A stretch of 19,238 bases of DNA from an uncultured Cytophagaceae bacterium (GCA_903960725.1 CAJCBY010000032.1:1-19238), one strand, 5' to 3'. Shown: positions 6,294-14,015, numbered from the stretch's first letter. The notes: generated by a model from the letters alone, not told the origin. Made by a program: numbers and translations.

Positions 6294-7381
6294 TGTGGAT
6301 CGCTCTGATCGTTTGTTTGCTTTTGTTGACCGTAAATGTCGTGATTGGCGTTTATGTGGAGCGAAAGCTATCTGCTTTTATGCAGGATCGATTAGGGCCA
6401 ATGAATGTGGGTAAATGGGGCTTATTGCAAGTTTTTGCGGATCTTTTGAAGTTATTCCAAAAAGAAGATATCGTCCCTGAAAACGCCCAAAAGCGTTTAT
6501 TTCTTTTCGCTCCCTGGATTATTTTCTTGTCCGTTTTTGGAGCTTTTGCCGTCATCCCCTTAAGTTCAGGCACTTTCTTACAAGGAAGCCAAACCGAAAT
6601 GGGTTTGATGCTTTTGATGGGCATTGTTTCCTTAGATAGTTTGGGGATTTTATTAGCGGGTTGGACCTCGAATAATAAGTATTCTTTGTTAGGAGCTATT
6701 CGTTCGGCGGCACAATTGGTTTCGTATGAGATTCCTTTAGGATTATCACTCTTGTGCGTCGTTTTGATTTCTGGGTCTTTGAATTTGCAGGATATTTCTA
6801 TGCAACAAGGGATTTATGCAGCAGAAACCCAGTATTTATTTGGCCTAAAAAGTCTAGGCATCGATATTTCGCAGGTAGGTGGAATACTGAGTTGGAATGT
6901 GGTGAGGATGCCTTTATTTTTCTTCTTATTCGTGATTTATTTCATTGCCTCTTTAGCAGAAGCGAATCGGGCTCCATTTGATATTCCAGAGGCGGAATCT
7001 GAATTAGTAGGTGGTTTTCATACTGAATATGCCGGAATGCGCTGGGCCTTACTGTTCTTGTCAGAATATGGCATGATGCTGCTAGTGAGTGTTTTAGGGG
7101 TTATTTTATTCTGGGGATCTTGGTATTCTCCTTTTCCAAATATAGGTATGATTCGATTAGCTGATTGGACGAATGGACAGCCAGGATCGGTATTTGCTAC
7201 TGTAGCCGGCTTTTTTTGGTTATTATTTAAAACCTATATCTTAATTGGTATCCAAATGTGGGTTCGTTGGACCCTTCCTCGTCTTCGAGTAGATCAATTG
7301 ATGTATTTGTGCTGGAAAGTATTGACCCCCTTTGTCCTGATTTTCGTCGCAATATCTACGCTTTGGTCGCTATTGATGTAA
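6293..7381 (+). CDS. nuoH: NADH-quinone oxidoreductase subunit H
   Basis: A 362-residue polytopic inner-membrane subunit of respiratory complex I, homologous to mitochondrial ND1, which joins the peripheral arm to the membrane arm and forms part of the quinone chamber. It has about eight hydrophobic helices. Conserved marks are the early ERKLSAFMQDRLGPMNVG (23-40), SYEIPL (144-149), the quinone-site loop EANRAPFDIPEAESELVGG (223-241) with its glutamates, and RWTLPRLRVDQLM (325-337). Length and motifs are normal, so it is not a decayed copy. It starts inside the metZ stop codon and is followed by a TonB receptor, with no other nuo genes nearby; subunit H is usually encoded between nuoG and nuoI, so this is either a displaced sole copy or a second one. 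Confidence 0.95.
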   Translation: MWIALIVCLLLLTVNVVIGVYVERKLSAFMQDRLGPMNVGKWGLLQVFADLLKLFQKEDIVPENAQKRLFLFAPWIIFLSVFGAFAVIPLSSGTFLQGSQTEMGLMLLMGIVSLDSLGILLAGWTSNNKYSLLGAIRSAAQLVSYEIPLGLSLLCVVLISGSLNLQDISMQQGIYAAETQYLFGLKSLGIDISQVGGILSWNVVRMPLFFFLFVIYFIASLAEANRAPFDIPEAESELVGGFHTEYAGMRWALLFLSEYGMMLLVSVLGVILFWGSWYSPFPNIGMIRLADWTNGQPGSVFATVAGFFWLLFKTYILIGIQMWVRWTLPRLRVDQLMYLCWKVLTPFVLIFVAISTLWSLLM

Positions 7382-7401
7382 GTAATCCGATTTATTCTTT
7401 G
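7373..7401 (+). promoter_or_regulatory. possible promoter of the TonB receptor gene
   Basis: TTG at 7373-7375, 18 bases, then ATTCTTTG at 7394-7401, which keeps the TTTG half of the Bacteroidota -7 box but not its leading TA. It would begin a leader of about 28 bases before the ATG at 7437. The box overlaps the end of nuoH. Weak; the gene may instead be read through from metZ-nuoH. Confidence 0.25.
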
Positions 7402-7436
7402 TTTCTTTACTGATTACGATTGCAAACCTCTTATCT

Positions 7437-9842
7437 ATGATCAAACTCTTACCCAGAGTCTTTTGCTTAGGGCTTTTATTTATCCTTACGCATCAAAGCA
7501 TTGCACAAACCACCTCACTCCCTGCCTTATTTGGTAAAGTAATTGATGCCTCGACGGGAGAGCCGCTGAAAGGCGCAGATATATCGGTTGATTTTAAAAA
7601 ATCTGGAGTTACATCTGATACGCTCGGTAATTATAAGGTGTATTTGCCTTATGGGGAATGGGTCGTGAAGGTTAGTTATGTGGGTTACAATCCCTACCGT
7701 ACGAAAATTAATCTCAAGGGGAATACAGAATTAAATGTCGAATTGAATAACGTAACGAAGCAACTGGAGGAGGTAATTGTCTCTAGTGCGGCAACGAAGC
7801 GGGATATTCAGACACCTTCATTAGGTGTAACCGTATTAAGTTTAAAAGGGATCAAGAAGTTACCTACCATGATGGGCGAGGTGGACGTGATTCGTAGTTT
7901 ACAATCTCTACCGGGTGTTTCCTCCGTGGGTGAAGGCGCTAATGGATTGAATATTCGGGGTTCGAATGTAGACCAAAATTTAATCTACATCGATGATACC
8001 CCCATTTTTAACCCGACGCACATGTTTGGTTTATTCTCTGTGTTTGCTTCAGATGCCATTCGCGATTTAGAATTATATAAGGGTGGGGTGCCAACCCGTT
8101 TTGGCGGCCGCACAGCTTCAGTATTGGATATTAAGATGATTGAGCCTAACACCGAAAAGTTCAAGATGCAAGGGGGTATCGGTTTAGTTTCAAACCGAGT
8201 AATGGCTGAAATTCCGATTATAAAGGATAAGTTATCGGTTTTAGTAGCGGGACGACTTTCCGTGAATGACTTTATGTTCAAATGGTTTGCACCGGATTAT
8301 CTAAAAAACCTTCGTGCGAACTTCTCTGATGTGGCCACTAAGATTTATTTCCGCCCCAATACCAAAAATACAATTTCACTTTCGTCTTATTTGAGTCATG
8401 ATTTCTACCGCGTGGATTCATTGTTTAGCATTGAAAATGTTGTAGCAAAGCAAACCTCGTTTAATTATGGCCATAAAAATCTGGCTTTACATTGGAATCA
8501 CTATTTTTCATCCAAACTTAACATGATGATAAGTGGTGCAGTGACAGATTATTCAACTAAGACTTTTGCTCCAGATTCTGTTAACACCATTAATTTAATT
8601 AGTTCGATTCTGTACCGAAATGTGACAGCTAGTTTTGATTACCAACCTCGGGAAAATCACAAAATGAATTTTGGTATCACAGGAACTCGCTATGATATTG
8701 ATCCAGGTAATTTGAATGAGAGTGTTGTTTCTAGGGTTGCTTCTGTTAAATTACCCTTTGAGCAGTCGTATGAATTAGGTATTTTCGCGGATGATGAGTG
8801 GACGTTAAGTCCTAAGTTTACCCTACAGGCAGGTTTGCGTTATTCTCATTACTACCGCATGGGTGCTGGGACAGAAAATGTCTATGCGCCAGGTCAAATG
8901 CCGTCATTGAATTCTGTGATTCGCAAGAACACCTACGCACCTGGTGAGGTCATGGCCTCCTATGGAGGTTTCGAACCTCGTGTTACGATGAAGTATTCTT
9001 TAGCGGAGACAGCAACCATGAAGTTTGGCTATAACCGTCAACAACAATTTTTTCAATTATTATCAAATAATACTACGCCACTACCCACATCTCGTTGGAA
9101 GACAGCAGATAATTTTATTAAGCCTCAGCAGAGTGATTTTCTCTCCTTGGGTGTATTTAAGACCTTTAATGAAAACGTCTATGAGGCTTCCATTGAAACC
9201 TATTACCGGGACGTGAGAAATACCTTGGACTTTGTCTCTGGAGCAAATCTTCAGTTAAATCCGAATATCGAAACGCAATTGGTTACCGGTAAAAGTAAGG
9301 CCTACGGTATGGAATTAATGGTTCAAAAGAAGAAAGGGGAAGTGTCTGGTTGGGTATCTTACACCTACGCTAGGGCCCTCAATCAAATGATTGGAGATTT
9401 CCCTGAAGTTCAGTCAATTAATGGAGGCGAATGGTTTGCTACAAATTATGATAAGCCACACACGTTGAATATGATGTTAAATATTCAACCCACCACCCAC
9501 CATAGTTTCTCCTTTACTTTTGCCTACAACTCGGGTCGTCCCTTCTCGTCTCCATCTGGATCCTATGAGATTGGAGGTAAAAAATTCCCTGTTTTTGCTG
9601 AGCGAAATAATGACCGAATTCGTGATTACCACCGCTTAGATTTTTCTTGGACAATTAATAATCCATCCATGAAAAAACAACGGTGGGAAGGTAGTTGGGT
9701 ATTTACGGTGTATAATTTGTATGGTCGTAAAAACCCCTATTCTGTATTCTTTAAATCGACGAAAAGTGGTTTGCGCGCTTATGAGTTAAGTGTTTTTGCC
9801 TCTCCATTTATCTCTCTAACTTATAATTTCAAATTCTTGTAA
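7437..9842 (+). CDS. TonB-dependent outer-membrane receptor
   Basis: An 801-residue outer-membrane receptor. A signal peptide (residues 1-23, ending HQSIA) is followed by a carboxypeptidase-regulatory-like beta domain at about 31-105 (GKVIDASTGEPLKGADISV, GNYKVYLPYGEW), a plug domain at about 120-235 (IRSLQSLPGV, NGLNIRGSNVDQNLIYIDD, YKGGVPTRFGGR) and a beta-barrel to the C-terminus, which ends YNFKFL. Such receptors import iron-chelates, cobalamin, metals or glycans using TonB energy. It is not a SusC/RagA type: the SusC length of about 1000 residues and a SusD partner are missing. A DUF4249 lipoprotein starts 1 base after its stop, a common Bacteroidota pair, and ferrochelatase follows, which suggests but does not prove an iron or haem-related substrate. 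Confidence 0.93.
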   Translation: MIKLLPRVFCLGLLFILTHQSIAQTTSLPALFGKVIDASTGEPLKGADISVDFKKSGVTSDTLGNYKVYLPYGEWVVKVSYVGYNPYRTKINLKGNTELNVELNNVTKQLEEVIVSSAATKRDIQTPSLGVTVLSLKGIKKLPTMMGEVDVIRSLQSLPGVSSVGEGANGLNIRGSNVDQNLIYIDDTPIFNPTHMFGLFSVFASDAIRDLELYKGGVPTRFGGRTASVLDIKMIEPNTEKFKMQGGIGLVSNRVMAEIPIIKDKLSVLVAGRLSVNDFMFKWFAPDYLKNLRANFSDVATKIYFRPNTKNTISLSSYLSHDFYRVDSLFSIENVVAKQTSFNYGHKNLALHWNHYFSSKLNMMISGAVTDYSTKTFAPDSVNTINLISSILYRNVTASFDYQPRENHKMNFGITGTRYDIDPGNLNESVVSRVASVKLPFEQSYELGIFADDEWTLSPKFTLQAGLRYSHYYRMGAGTENVYAPGQMPSLNSVIRKNTYAPGEVMASYGGFEPRVTMKYSLAETATMKFGYNRQQQFFQLLSNNTTPLPTSRWKTADNFIKPQQSDFLSLGVFKTFNENVYEASIETYYRDVRNTLDFVSGANLQLNPNIETQLVTGKSKAYGMELMVQKKKGEVSGWVSYTYARALNQMIGDFPEVQSINGGEWFATNYDKPHTLNMMLNIQPTTHHSFSFTFAYNSGRPFSSPSGSYEIGGKKFPVFAERNNDRIRDYHRLDFSWTINNPSMKKQRWEGSWVFTVYNLYGRKNPYSVFFKSTKSGLRAYELSVFASPFISLTYNFKFL

Positions 9843-9843
9843 T

Positions 9844-10992
9844 ATGTCTTTAACGTTCAAAAATATAAGTTTTTATGCTTTGCTCATTGGTTTTGTGACT
9901 TGGGCATGCGTAAATCCGATTACTGATTTCGTCCAAATTGATGCTACCTCCTTCACGACAATTGAGGCGGATATTTCCGATGACCCAGAATTGAGTAAAG
10001 TTAGATTAACTAGTTCAGCTAATCGGTTGACCTCGCAATTATCTCTTCCTATTTCGAAGGCAATAGTTTCAGTTACGGACCAAAATGGCGTAAAAACATC
10101 CTTTACAGAAGGCATTCCTATTGGAACCTATTTTCCTCCTACTGGATTCGTTGGAAAAGTAGGTTCATCTTATAAGTTAAATGTGAAGATGCTAACGGGC
10201 CAAACCTACGAAAGTACCACTGAAACAATGAAGGCCGTTCCCGAAATAGAGAATGCTATTTCTCGTTTTGAAATTTTTGATCAGTATTCCGAAGTTGATA
10301 TTCGCAGAGCCGGCTTTACAGTCTATTTAGATTTTAAAGACACTCCCGCTGAAGGGGATTTTTACCTTTGGAACTGGAAACATTATGCGAAAGTTGGTTT
10401 TTGCGCGACTTGTACTGACGGAGCTGCTTATGACTTCAAAAAGAAGGATTGTATTCAGCCAAGGATTCGCACAGACGCCATTTTGAATTATATGTGTGAT
10501 GGAAATTGTTGGGATATTTCCACTAACAATGATTTGAATGTATTTTCGGATGTGTTAACCAATGGACAGCGCGTAGTGGGTCGCCAGGTAGCACGTATCC
10601 CGTTTGATAACTTTACACCTTATTATTTCCGTTTAGAACAGCGATCAATCACTAAAAACGCCTACGCCTTTTATCAATCATTAATCTCTCAAGTACAGTC
10701 ATCAGGCTCCTTATTTGATGTTCCGGCTGAAACACGTTTTAGCTTAAATATTAAATCATTGACGAAGCCGTCTGAGCGTGTTCTAGGAATTTTCAATGTT
10801 TTCTCTGTCAGAAAGAAAATTTTTATTATTGATCGCAGAAAAAATATTCCTCCAGGGGAGTTCCCTATAATTACGGTTGTTCCAGGGGAAGTTTACGCTT
10901 GTCCTCCAGGATCTGTAGGTTGTCTCGATAGAGCACCTTGTATTGAATCTCCTACTAGAACAAAAATTACTCCAGAAGGTTGGGTATTCTAG
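9844..10992 (+). CDS. DUF4249 family lipoprotein, cysteine-rich
   Basis: A 382-residue protein with a short hydrophobic N-terminus and a probable lipidation cysteine at residue 22 (VTWAC; a loose lipobox, since -3 is Thr and -2 is Trp). The region after it (VQIDATSFTTIEADISDDPELSKVRL) matches the start of DUF4249 proteins, which accompany TonB receptors in Bacteroidota; their function is not established. The mature part carries eight further cysteines: FCATC, KKDC, MCDGNCW in the middle and CPPGSVGCLDRAPC near the end. The C-x-x-x-CW and terminal cysteines resemble family features; together they could form disulfides or a metal site. It starts 1 base after the receptor stop and ends 35 bases before hemH, so it is probably a surface partner of that receptor. 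Confidence 0.8.
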   Translation: MSLTFKNISFYALLIGFVTWACVNPITDFVQIDATSFTTIEADISDDPELSKVRLTSSANRLTSQLSLPISKAIVSVTDQNGVKTSFTEGIPIGTYFPPTGFVGKVGSSYKLNVKMLTGQTYESTTETMKAVPEIENAISRFEIFDQYSEVDIRRAGFTVYLDFKDTPAEGDFYLWNWKHYAKVGFCATCTDGAAYDFKKKDCIQPRIRTDAILNYMCDGNCWDISTNNDLNVFSDVLTNGQRVVGRQVARIPFDNFTPYYFRLEQRSITKNAYAFYQSLISQVQSSGSLFDVPAETRFSLNIKSLTKPSERVLGIFNVFSVRKKIFIIDRRKNIPPGEFPIITVVPGEVYACPPGSVGCLDRAPCIESPTRTKITPEGWVF

Positions 10993-11000
10993 TTTTTTAG

Positions 11001-11014
11001 GCACAAATTTGTGC
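11001..11014. promoter_or_regulatory. perfect 14-bp palindrome upstream of hemH
   Basis: GCACAAATTTGTGC is a perfect palindrome 13 bases before the hemH ATG, in the 35-base gap after the DUF4249 gene. Its centre, CAAATTTG (11004-11011), resembles a -7 box (TAnnTTTG) with one mismatch, and a TTG lies 21 bases upstream (10980-10982). It may therefore be an operator overlying a hemH promoter. It has no loop and no long T-run, so it is a poor terminator. Confidence 0.4.
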
Positions 11015-11027
11015 TTTAATTATACCT

Positions 11028-12038
11028 ATGATCGGAGTTTTATTAGTGAATCTGGGAACCCCAGATGACCCAGGTACACCCAGTGTCCGTAAATATTTAC
11101 GGGAGTTCTTAATGGATGGTCGTGTGATTGATATCCCTTATCCATTTCGCCTTTTATTAGTGAATGGAATCATTGCTCCTTTTCGAGCACCTCAATCTGC
11201 TAAAATCTATAAAGAGTTATGGGAAGAGCGTGGCTCTCCACTCAAGTTTTATGGAGAAGATGTTTGCGCATCATTAGCGTCCTCTCTAGGCGAAGGGTAT
11301 ATGGTTCGTTTAGCCATGCGTTATCAGACTCCAGATCTAAAAACAGCTATGGCTGAAATGGAGAAAGCAAACTTGAAGAAACTAATCGTCATTCCTTTCT
11401 TCCCTCAATATGCCTCCGCTACCACCGGTTCAGTATATGAACGAGTGATGGAATTGATGTCCAATTGGCAGATCATGCCTTCTTTATCGATGGTAAGTTA
11501 TTTTTACCAACATCCCATTTTTGCGAAGTATTTTGCAGATAAAGCAGCGAATTACCAAAAGGACGTAGACTTTGATTATTATTTGTTCTCGTACCATGGA
11601 GTGCCAGAACGCCATATTCGCAGAGGTGACTTGACTAAGAATACCTGTGTTTTTGGAACCTGCTGTGAAACGATTACCGAAAAAAATCATGGTTGTTATC
11701 GAGCTCAGTGCCATGAAACGACCCGTTTAATTGCCAAAGAAATGGGGTTAAAGCCTGGAACGTACAGTACAGCTTTCCAAAGCCGTCTAGGCCGTGACCC
11801 TTGGTTGCAACCCTACACGGACGATACGATTAAAAAGCTTGTCAAAGAGGGCAAAAAGAAGATTCTAGCATTTTCACCTGCTTTCGTCGCGGATTGTTTA
11901 GAAACGACGATTGAAGTAGGAGAGGAGTACAAAGAATTGTTCGAAGAAGCAGGCGGCGAACACTGGCAGTTAGTGGAAAGTTTGAACAACTCCCCAGAAT
12001 ACGTAGCGCTTTTAGAGGACCTAGTAAAGAATTCATAA
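11028..12038 (+). CDS. hemH: ferrochelatase
   Basis: A 336-residue enzyme that inserts Fe(II) into protoporphyrin IX (or coproporphyrin III) in the last steps of haem synthesis. LLVNLGTPDDPGTPSVRKYLREFL begins at residue 5; SYHGVPERH holds the catalytic histidine (His190), and ADCLETTIEVGEEY the conserved glutamate (Glu292) of the active site. Between them lies a cysteine cluster at residues 207, 212, 213, 223 and 228. Some bacterial ferrochelatases carry [2Fe-2S] clusters on internal cysteines, so a cluster is plausible here but not proven. The gene follows the TonB receptor and DUF4249 genes after 35 bases and is followed by a permease gene 1 base after its stop. A palindrome lies just upstream and may be a control site. 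Confidence 0.96.
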   Translation: MIGVLLVNLGTPDDPGTPSVRKYLREFLMDGRVIDIPYPFRLLLVNGIIAPFRAPQSAKIYKELWEERGSPLKFYGEDVCASLASSLGEGYMVRLAMRYQTPDLKTAMAEMEKANLKKLIVIPFFPQYASATTGSVYERVMELMSNWQIMPSLSMVSYFYQHPIFAKYFADKAANYQKDVDFDYYLFSYHGVPERHIRRGDLTKNTCVFGTCCETITEKNHGCYRAQCHETTRLIAKEMGLKPGTYSTAFQSRLGRDPWLQPYTDDTIKKLVKEGKKKILAFSPAFVADCLETTIEVGEEYKELFEEAGGEHWQLVESLNNSPEYVALLEDLVKNS

Positions 12039-12039
12039 C

Positions 12040-12903
12040 ATGTTAGCGCTACTATTAACCATTGTATTTTCGGTATTGTTATTAGTGAATTTTCGAGCAC
12101 ATGCAAAATTCAATATTGATACCCGAATCGCCATTCTGCTGAATTATCCGGTTTGTTTTCTGACGGGGTATTTTCACCAAATGGATGCAGTTCCCTTTCA
12201 TTGGCCCTCCACAGGTTATTCCTTGGGGATACTAGGTATTGGTATCGGTTTCGTAATTACCTTCTTGCTATCGGGTTATTCCACTGTTAAAAATGGTATG
12301 GCACCCACTTCCTTGGCGAATAATATCTCCTTGGTTATGCCGGTGATGGTGAATCTATTTATTTGGAAGACAGGTGGTGATTTGACTTTATCTGTGATGG
12401 CAGGACTGGTATTATCTTTTGCGGCTATCTATTTCTGTAGTCCATCTGATTCAGGTTCTGTCCAAAAACCAGTCATTTGGGCATTAGTCGCAGTTTTCGT
12501 AGCCTACGGTATCACAAATACGGCCTTTAATTATTTGAATGCTGCCATCGTTCAGCAAGTAGGAGGAAGTATTTCATTTACCTTAATGCTGTTACTTGGT
12601 TCTATGGCCACATCTGCCATCGTCTTAGTTTATTGGACGATTACGGGTGGCGTTACTTGGTCAGTAAGATCCGTTTTAGCTGCTATTCCTTTAGGTCTTC
12701 CTAATTTCTTCTCCTTTTATTTCTTATTAAAGGCACTTGATGCCTACCAACAAAATGGAGCGGTGGTATTAACCATTTATAATCTTGGTGTCATTCTTTT
12801 AAGCGCTGTTACCGCTTTGATTTTCTTCAAAGAAAAGCTGACTAATAAACAGTGGTTGGGGATTGGGTTAGGATGCCTTGGAATCGCTTTAATCATTCTG
12901 TAA
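12040..12903 (+). CDS. EamA/DMT-superfamily permease
   Basis: A 287-residue, very hydrophobic protein with about ten predicted membrane helices arranged as two similar halves, ending with VILLSAVTALIFFKEKLTNKQWLGIGLGCLGIALIIL-type sequence: the last two helices with an intervening FKEKLT, typical of the drug/metabolite transporter superfamily. Family members export amino acids, nucleosides, sugars or other small metabolites; the substrate cannot be told from the sequence. The first ATG follows the hemH stop after a single base, so it is the last gene of this rightward run. A link to haem or porphyrin traffic is suggested only by position. A bidirectional terminator-like hairpin stands 34 bases after its stop. 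Confidence 0.8.
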   Translation: MLALLLTIVFSVLLLVNFRAHAKFNIDTRIAILLNYPVCFLTGYFHQMDAVPFHWPSTGYSLGILGIGIGFVITFLLSGYSTVKNGMAPTSLANNISLVMPVMVNLFIWKTGGDLTLSVMAGLVLSFAAIYFCSPSDSGSVQKPVIWALVAVFVAYGITNTAFNYLNAAIVQQVGGSISFTLMLLLGSMATSAIVLVYWTITGGVTWSVRSVLAAIPLGLPNFFSFYFLLKALDAYQQNGAVVLTIYNLGVILLSAVTALIFFKEKLTNKQWLGIGLGCLGIALIIL

Positions 12904-12905
12904 AT

Positions 12906-12940
12906 TTCAAAGTTCAAAGAGCAAAGTTCAAAGTTGGTAT
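12906..12940. repeat. degenerate 7-bp tandem repeat, unit TTCAAAG
   Basis: Heptads TTCAAAG, TTCAAAG, AGCAAAG, TTCAAAG and a diverged TTGGTAT follow in perfect register, starting 2 bases after the permease stop (TAA at 12901-12903). The last unit runs into the left arm of the terminator hairpin at 12937. It has the same period as, but a different unit from, the repeats at 2137, 13021 and 16956. Confidence 0.6.
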
Positions 12941-12973
12941 AAAAAAAGGGAGCGAAGCTCCCTTTTTTTATAC
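12937..12973. terminator. bidirectional intrinsic terminator between the permease and yicC groups
   Basis: Two perfect 17-base arms (12937-12953 and 12957-12973) surround a three-base GAA loop. The stem top is GGGAGC/GCTCCC and its lower part is A7/T7, so either strand has a G+C-rich stem followed by seven T residues. It lies in a convergent junction and can end transcription from both sides. The apex is GCGAAGC, a sequence known to form an unusually stable mini-hairpin. Confidence 0.85.
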
Positions 12974-12996
12974 GTTTATGAAATGTTTCTTGCATC

Positions 12997-13009
12997 GTTG
13001 CGCAGCAAC
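12997..13009. repeat. short hairpin GTTGC-GCA-GCAAC
   Basis: Perfect 5-base arms with a three-base loop and a GCGCAGC apex. The 10-base word TTTCTTGCAT stands 1 base before it (12986-12995), as it stands beside the corresponding hairpin near 2093. It is one of four GCGNAGC hairpins between 12937 and 13135. Confidence 0.45.
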
Positions 13010-13020
13010 ATCCACCTTTA

Positions 13021-13048
13021 TTCTTTGTGCTCTATGCTCTATGCTTTT
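13021..13048. repeat. short 7-bp tandem repeat, unit TGCTCTA
   Basis: Heptads TTCTTTG, TGCTCTA, TGCTCTA and TGCTTTT lie in register, directly followed by CCTTCGGACT (13049-13058), a word also present at 2246-2255. Only two units are identical, so this is the weakest of the heptad tracts. Confidence 0.4.
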
Positions 13049-13083
13049 CCTTCGGACTAAGCCGTAGGCGACTCATTGACTCA

Positions 13084-13096
13084 ATTGCGAAGCGAT
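13084..13096. repeat. short hairpin ATTGC-GAA-GCGAT
   Basis: Five-base arms with one T-G wobble and a GAA loop; the apex is GCGAAGC. It lies between three copies of TGACTC at about 13069-13102 and just before the larger hairpin at 13103. Confidence 0.35.
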
Positions 13097-13102
13097 GACT
13101 CT

Positions 13103-13135
13103 ACGTTTTATAATTGCGGAGCAATTATAAAACGT
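13103..13135. repeat. perfect 15-bp inverted repeat covering the yicC stop codon
   Basis: Arms ACGTTTTATAATTGC and its exact complement surround a GGA loop (13118-13120), with a GCGGAGC apex. The yicC stop codon (13127-13125) lies within one arm. The stem is A+T-rich, so it is not a typical terminator, but it would form a stable 3'-end hairpin on the yicC transcript. Confidence 0.7.
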
Positions 13136-14015
13136 TAGCAGTCTGCTCCTTAATCTTCTCCAACTCATCCTTCATATTCACGACCAAACGTTGAATAGTG
13201 GAATCATTTGCTTTCGAGCCAATTGTGTTGATCTCGCGGCCGATTTCTTGGGCCATGAAGTTTAGTTTCTTTCCGTTTCCTTCCTCGAGAATCTCTATGA
13301 AATAGTCTAGGTGAGTCGCTAAGCGAACTTTTTCCTCGGAGATATCGAATTTCTCAATATAATAAACGACCTCTTGTTCGAAGCGATTCTTGTCGAAATC
13401 TTCTTTCAAGCCTAGTTCTAAAAGGGCATTACGCATCCGCTCTCGGATACCTGGCATGCGGATTTTGTCTTGCTCGAGCACTTGTGCGAGGCCGGATTTA
13501 ATAGAGGAGATATACTCCCGGAATTTGTCTTCTACGACCTTGCCTTCGCGGGCTCGGAACTCCTTACATTCTTTGACTGCTTCTTGAACGGCTTCGAAAA
13601 CAACTTTCCAAAGTGCTTCAATCTCCTCTTCGTTGTCTTGGGAATGATCCGATGCATGTAAACTCGGCATTGACATCGCTTGTAAATACAAGGCATTTTC
13701 ATCTATGTTTGAGATGCCTAATTCATTCGCTACACGCTTTAATTCTGAATAGTAGGTCGCAATTTGACCTTGTGGGAGGATACTTTGTTCTACGTTTTCG
13801 TTATTCTTTTGAAGGTGTAGATTCAATTCCATTTTACCTCGCTCCAGTTGCTGGGTCAGGTAATTACGTATGTCGATTTCCTTAGCGGATAAAGACTTAG
13901 GTACGCGGCAAAAAATATCAGTAAACTTCGAGTTTAAGCTTTTGACTTCGACGCGAATTTGAAGGTCTTGGAGTTCTTTTTGGGATTTCCCAAAGCCCGT
14001 CATGGAGTAGATCAT
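13125..14015 (-). CDS. YicC/YloC family endoribonuclease
   Basis: A 296-residue protein of the YicC family (usual length about 290). It starts with the hallmark [12 protein letters not shown], continues with [13 protein letters not shown] and RVPKSL, has a glutamate- and lysine-rich helical middle, and ends with the conserved [31 protein letters not shown] block. Members of the family have been reported as endoribonucleases acting on RNA, including small RNAs. Its ATG overlaps the stop of the YfhO-type gene by 4 bases (ATGA), so its translation is probably coupled. The last codons and the stop lie inside a perfect 15-base inverted repeat, which may protect or mark the transcript end. I leave the symbol empty because yicC and yloC are both in use. 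Confidence 0.93.
   Translation of the reverse strand: MIYSMTGFGKSQKELQDLQIRVEVKSLNSKFTDIFCRVPKSLSAKEIDIRNYLTQQLERGKMELNLHLQKNNENVEQSILPQGQIATYYSELKRVANELGISNIDENALYLQAMSMPSLHASDHSQDNEEEIEALWKVVFEAVQEAVKECKEFRAREGKVVEDKFREYISSIKSGLAQVLEQDKIRMPGIRERMRNALLELGLKEDFDKNRFEQEVVYYIEKFDISEEKVRLATHLDYFIEILEEGNGKKLNFMAQEIGREINTIGSKANDSTIQRLVVNMKDELEKIKEQTANVL

Noticed and set aside
6293..7381. nuoH as a decayed copy
   Set aside because: Length and all conserved blocks, including the quinone-site loop, are intact, so it is probably functional.
9844..10992. DUF4249 protein as a SusD-type lipoprotein
   Set aside because: It is too short, lacks SusD helices or motifs, and the receptor beside it is not of the SusC type.
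11001..11014. Fur box before hemH
   Set aside because: The palindrome does not resemble the GATAAT-based Fur consensus; any regulator is unknown.
12852..13067. A 71-codon rightward open frame over the end of the permease gene and the intergenic repeats
   Set aside because: It overlaps the permease in another frame, then reads through the heptads and the terminator hairpin; the peptide is low-complexity and matches no family I recognise.
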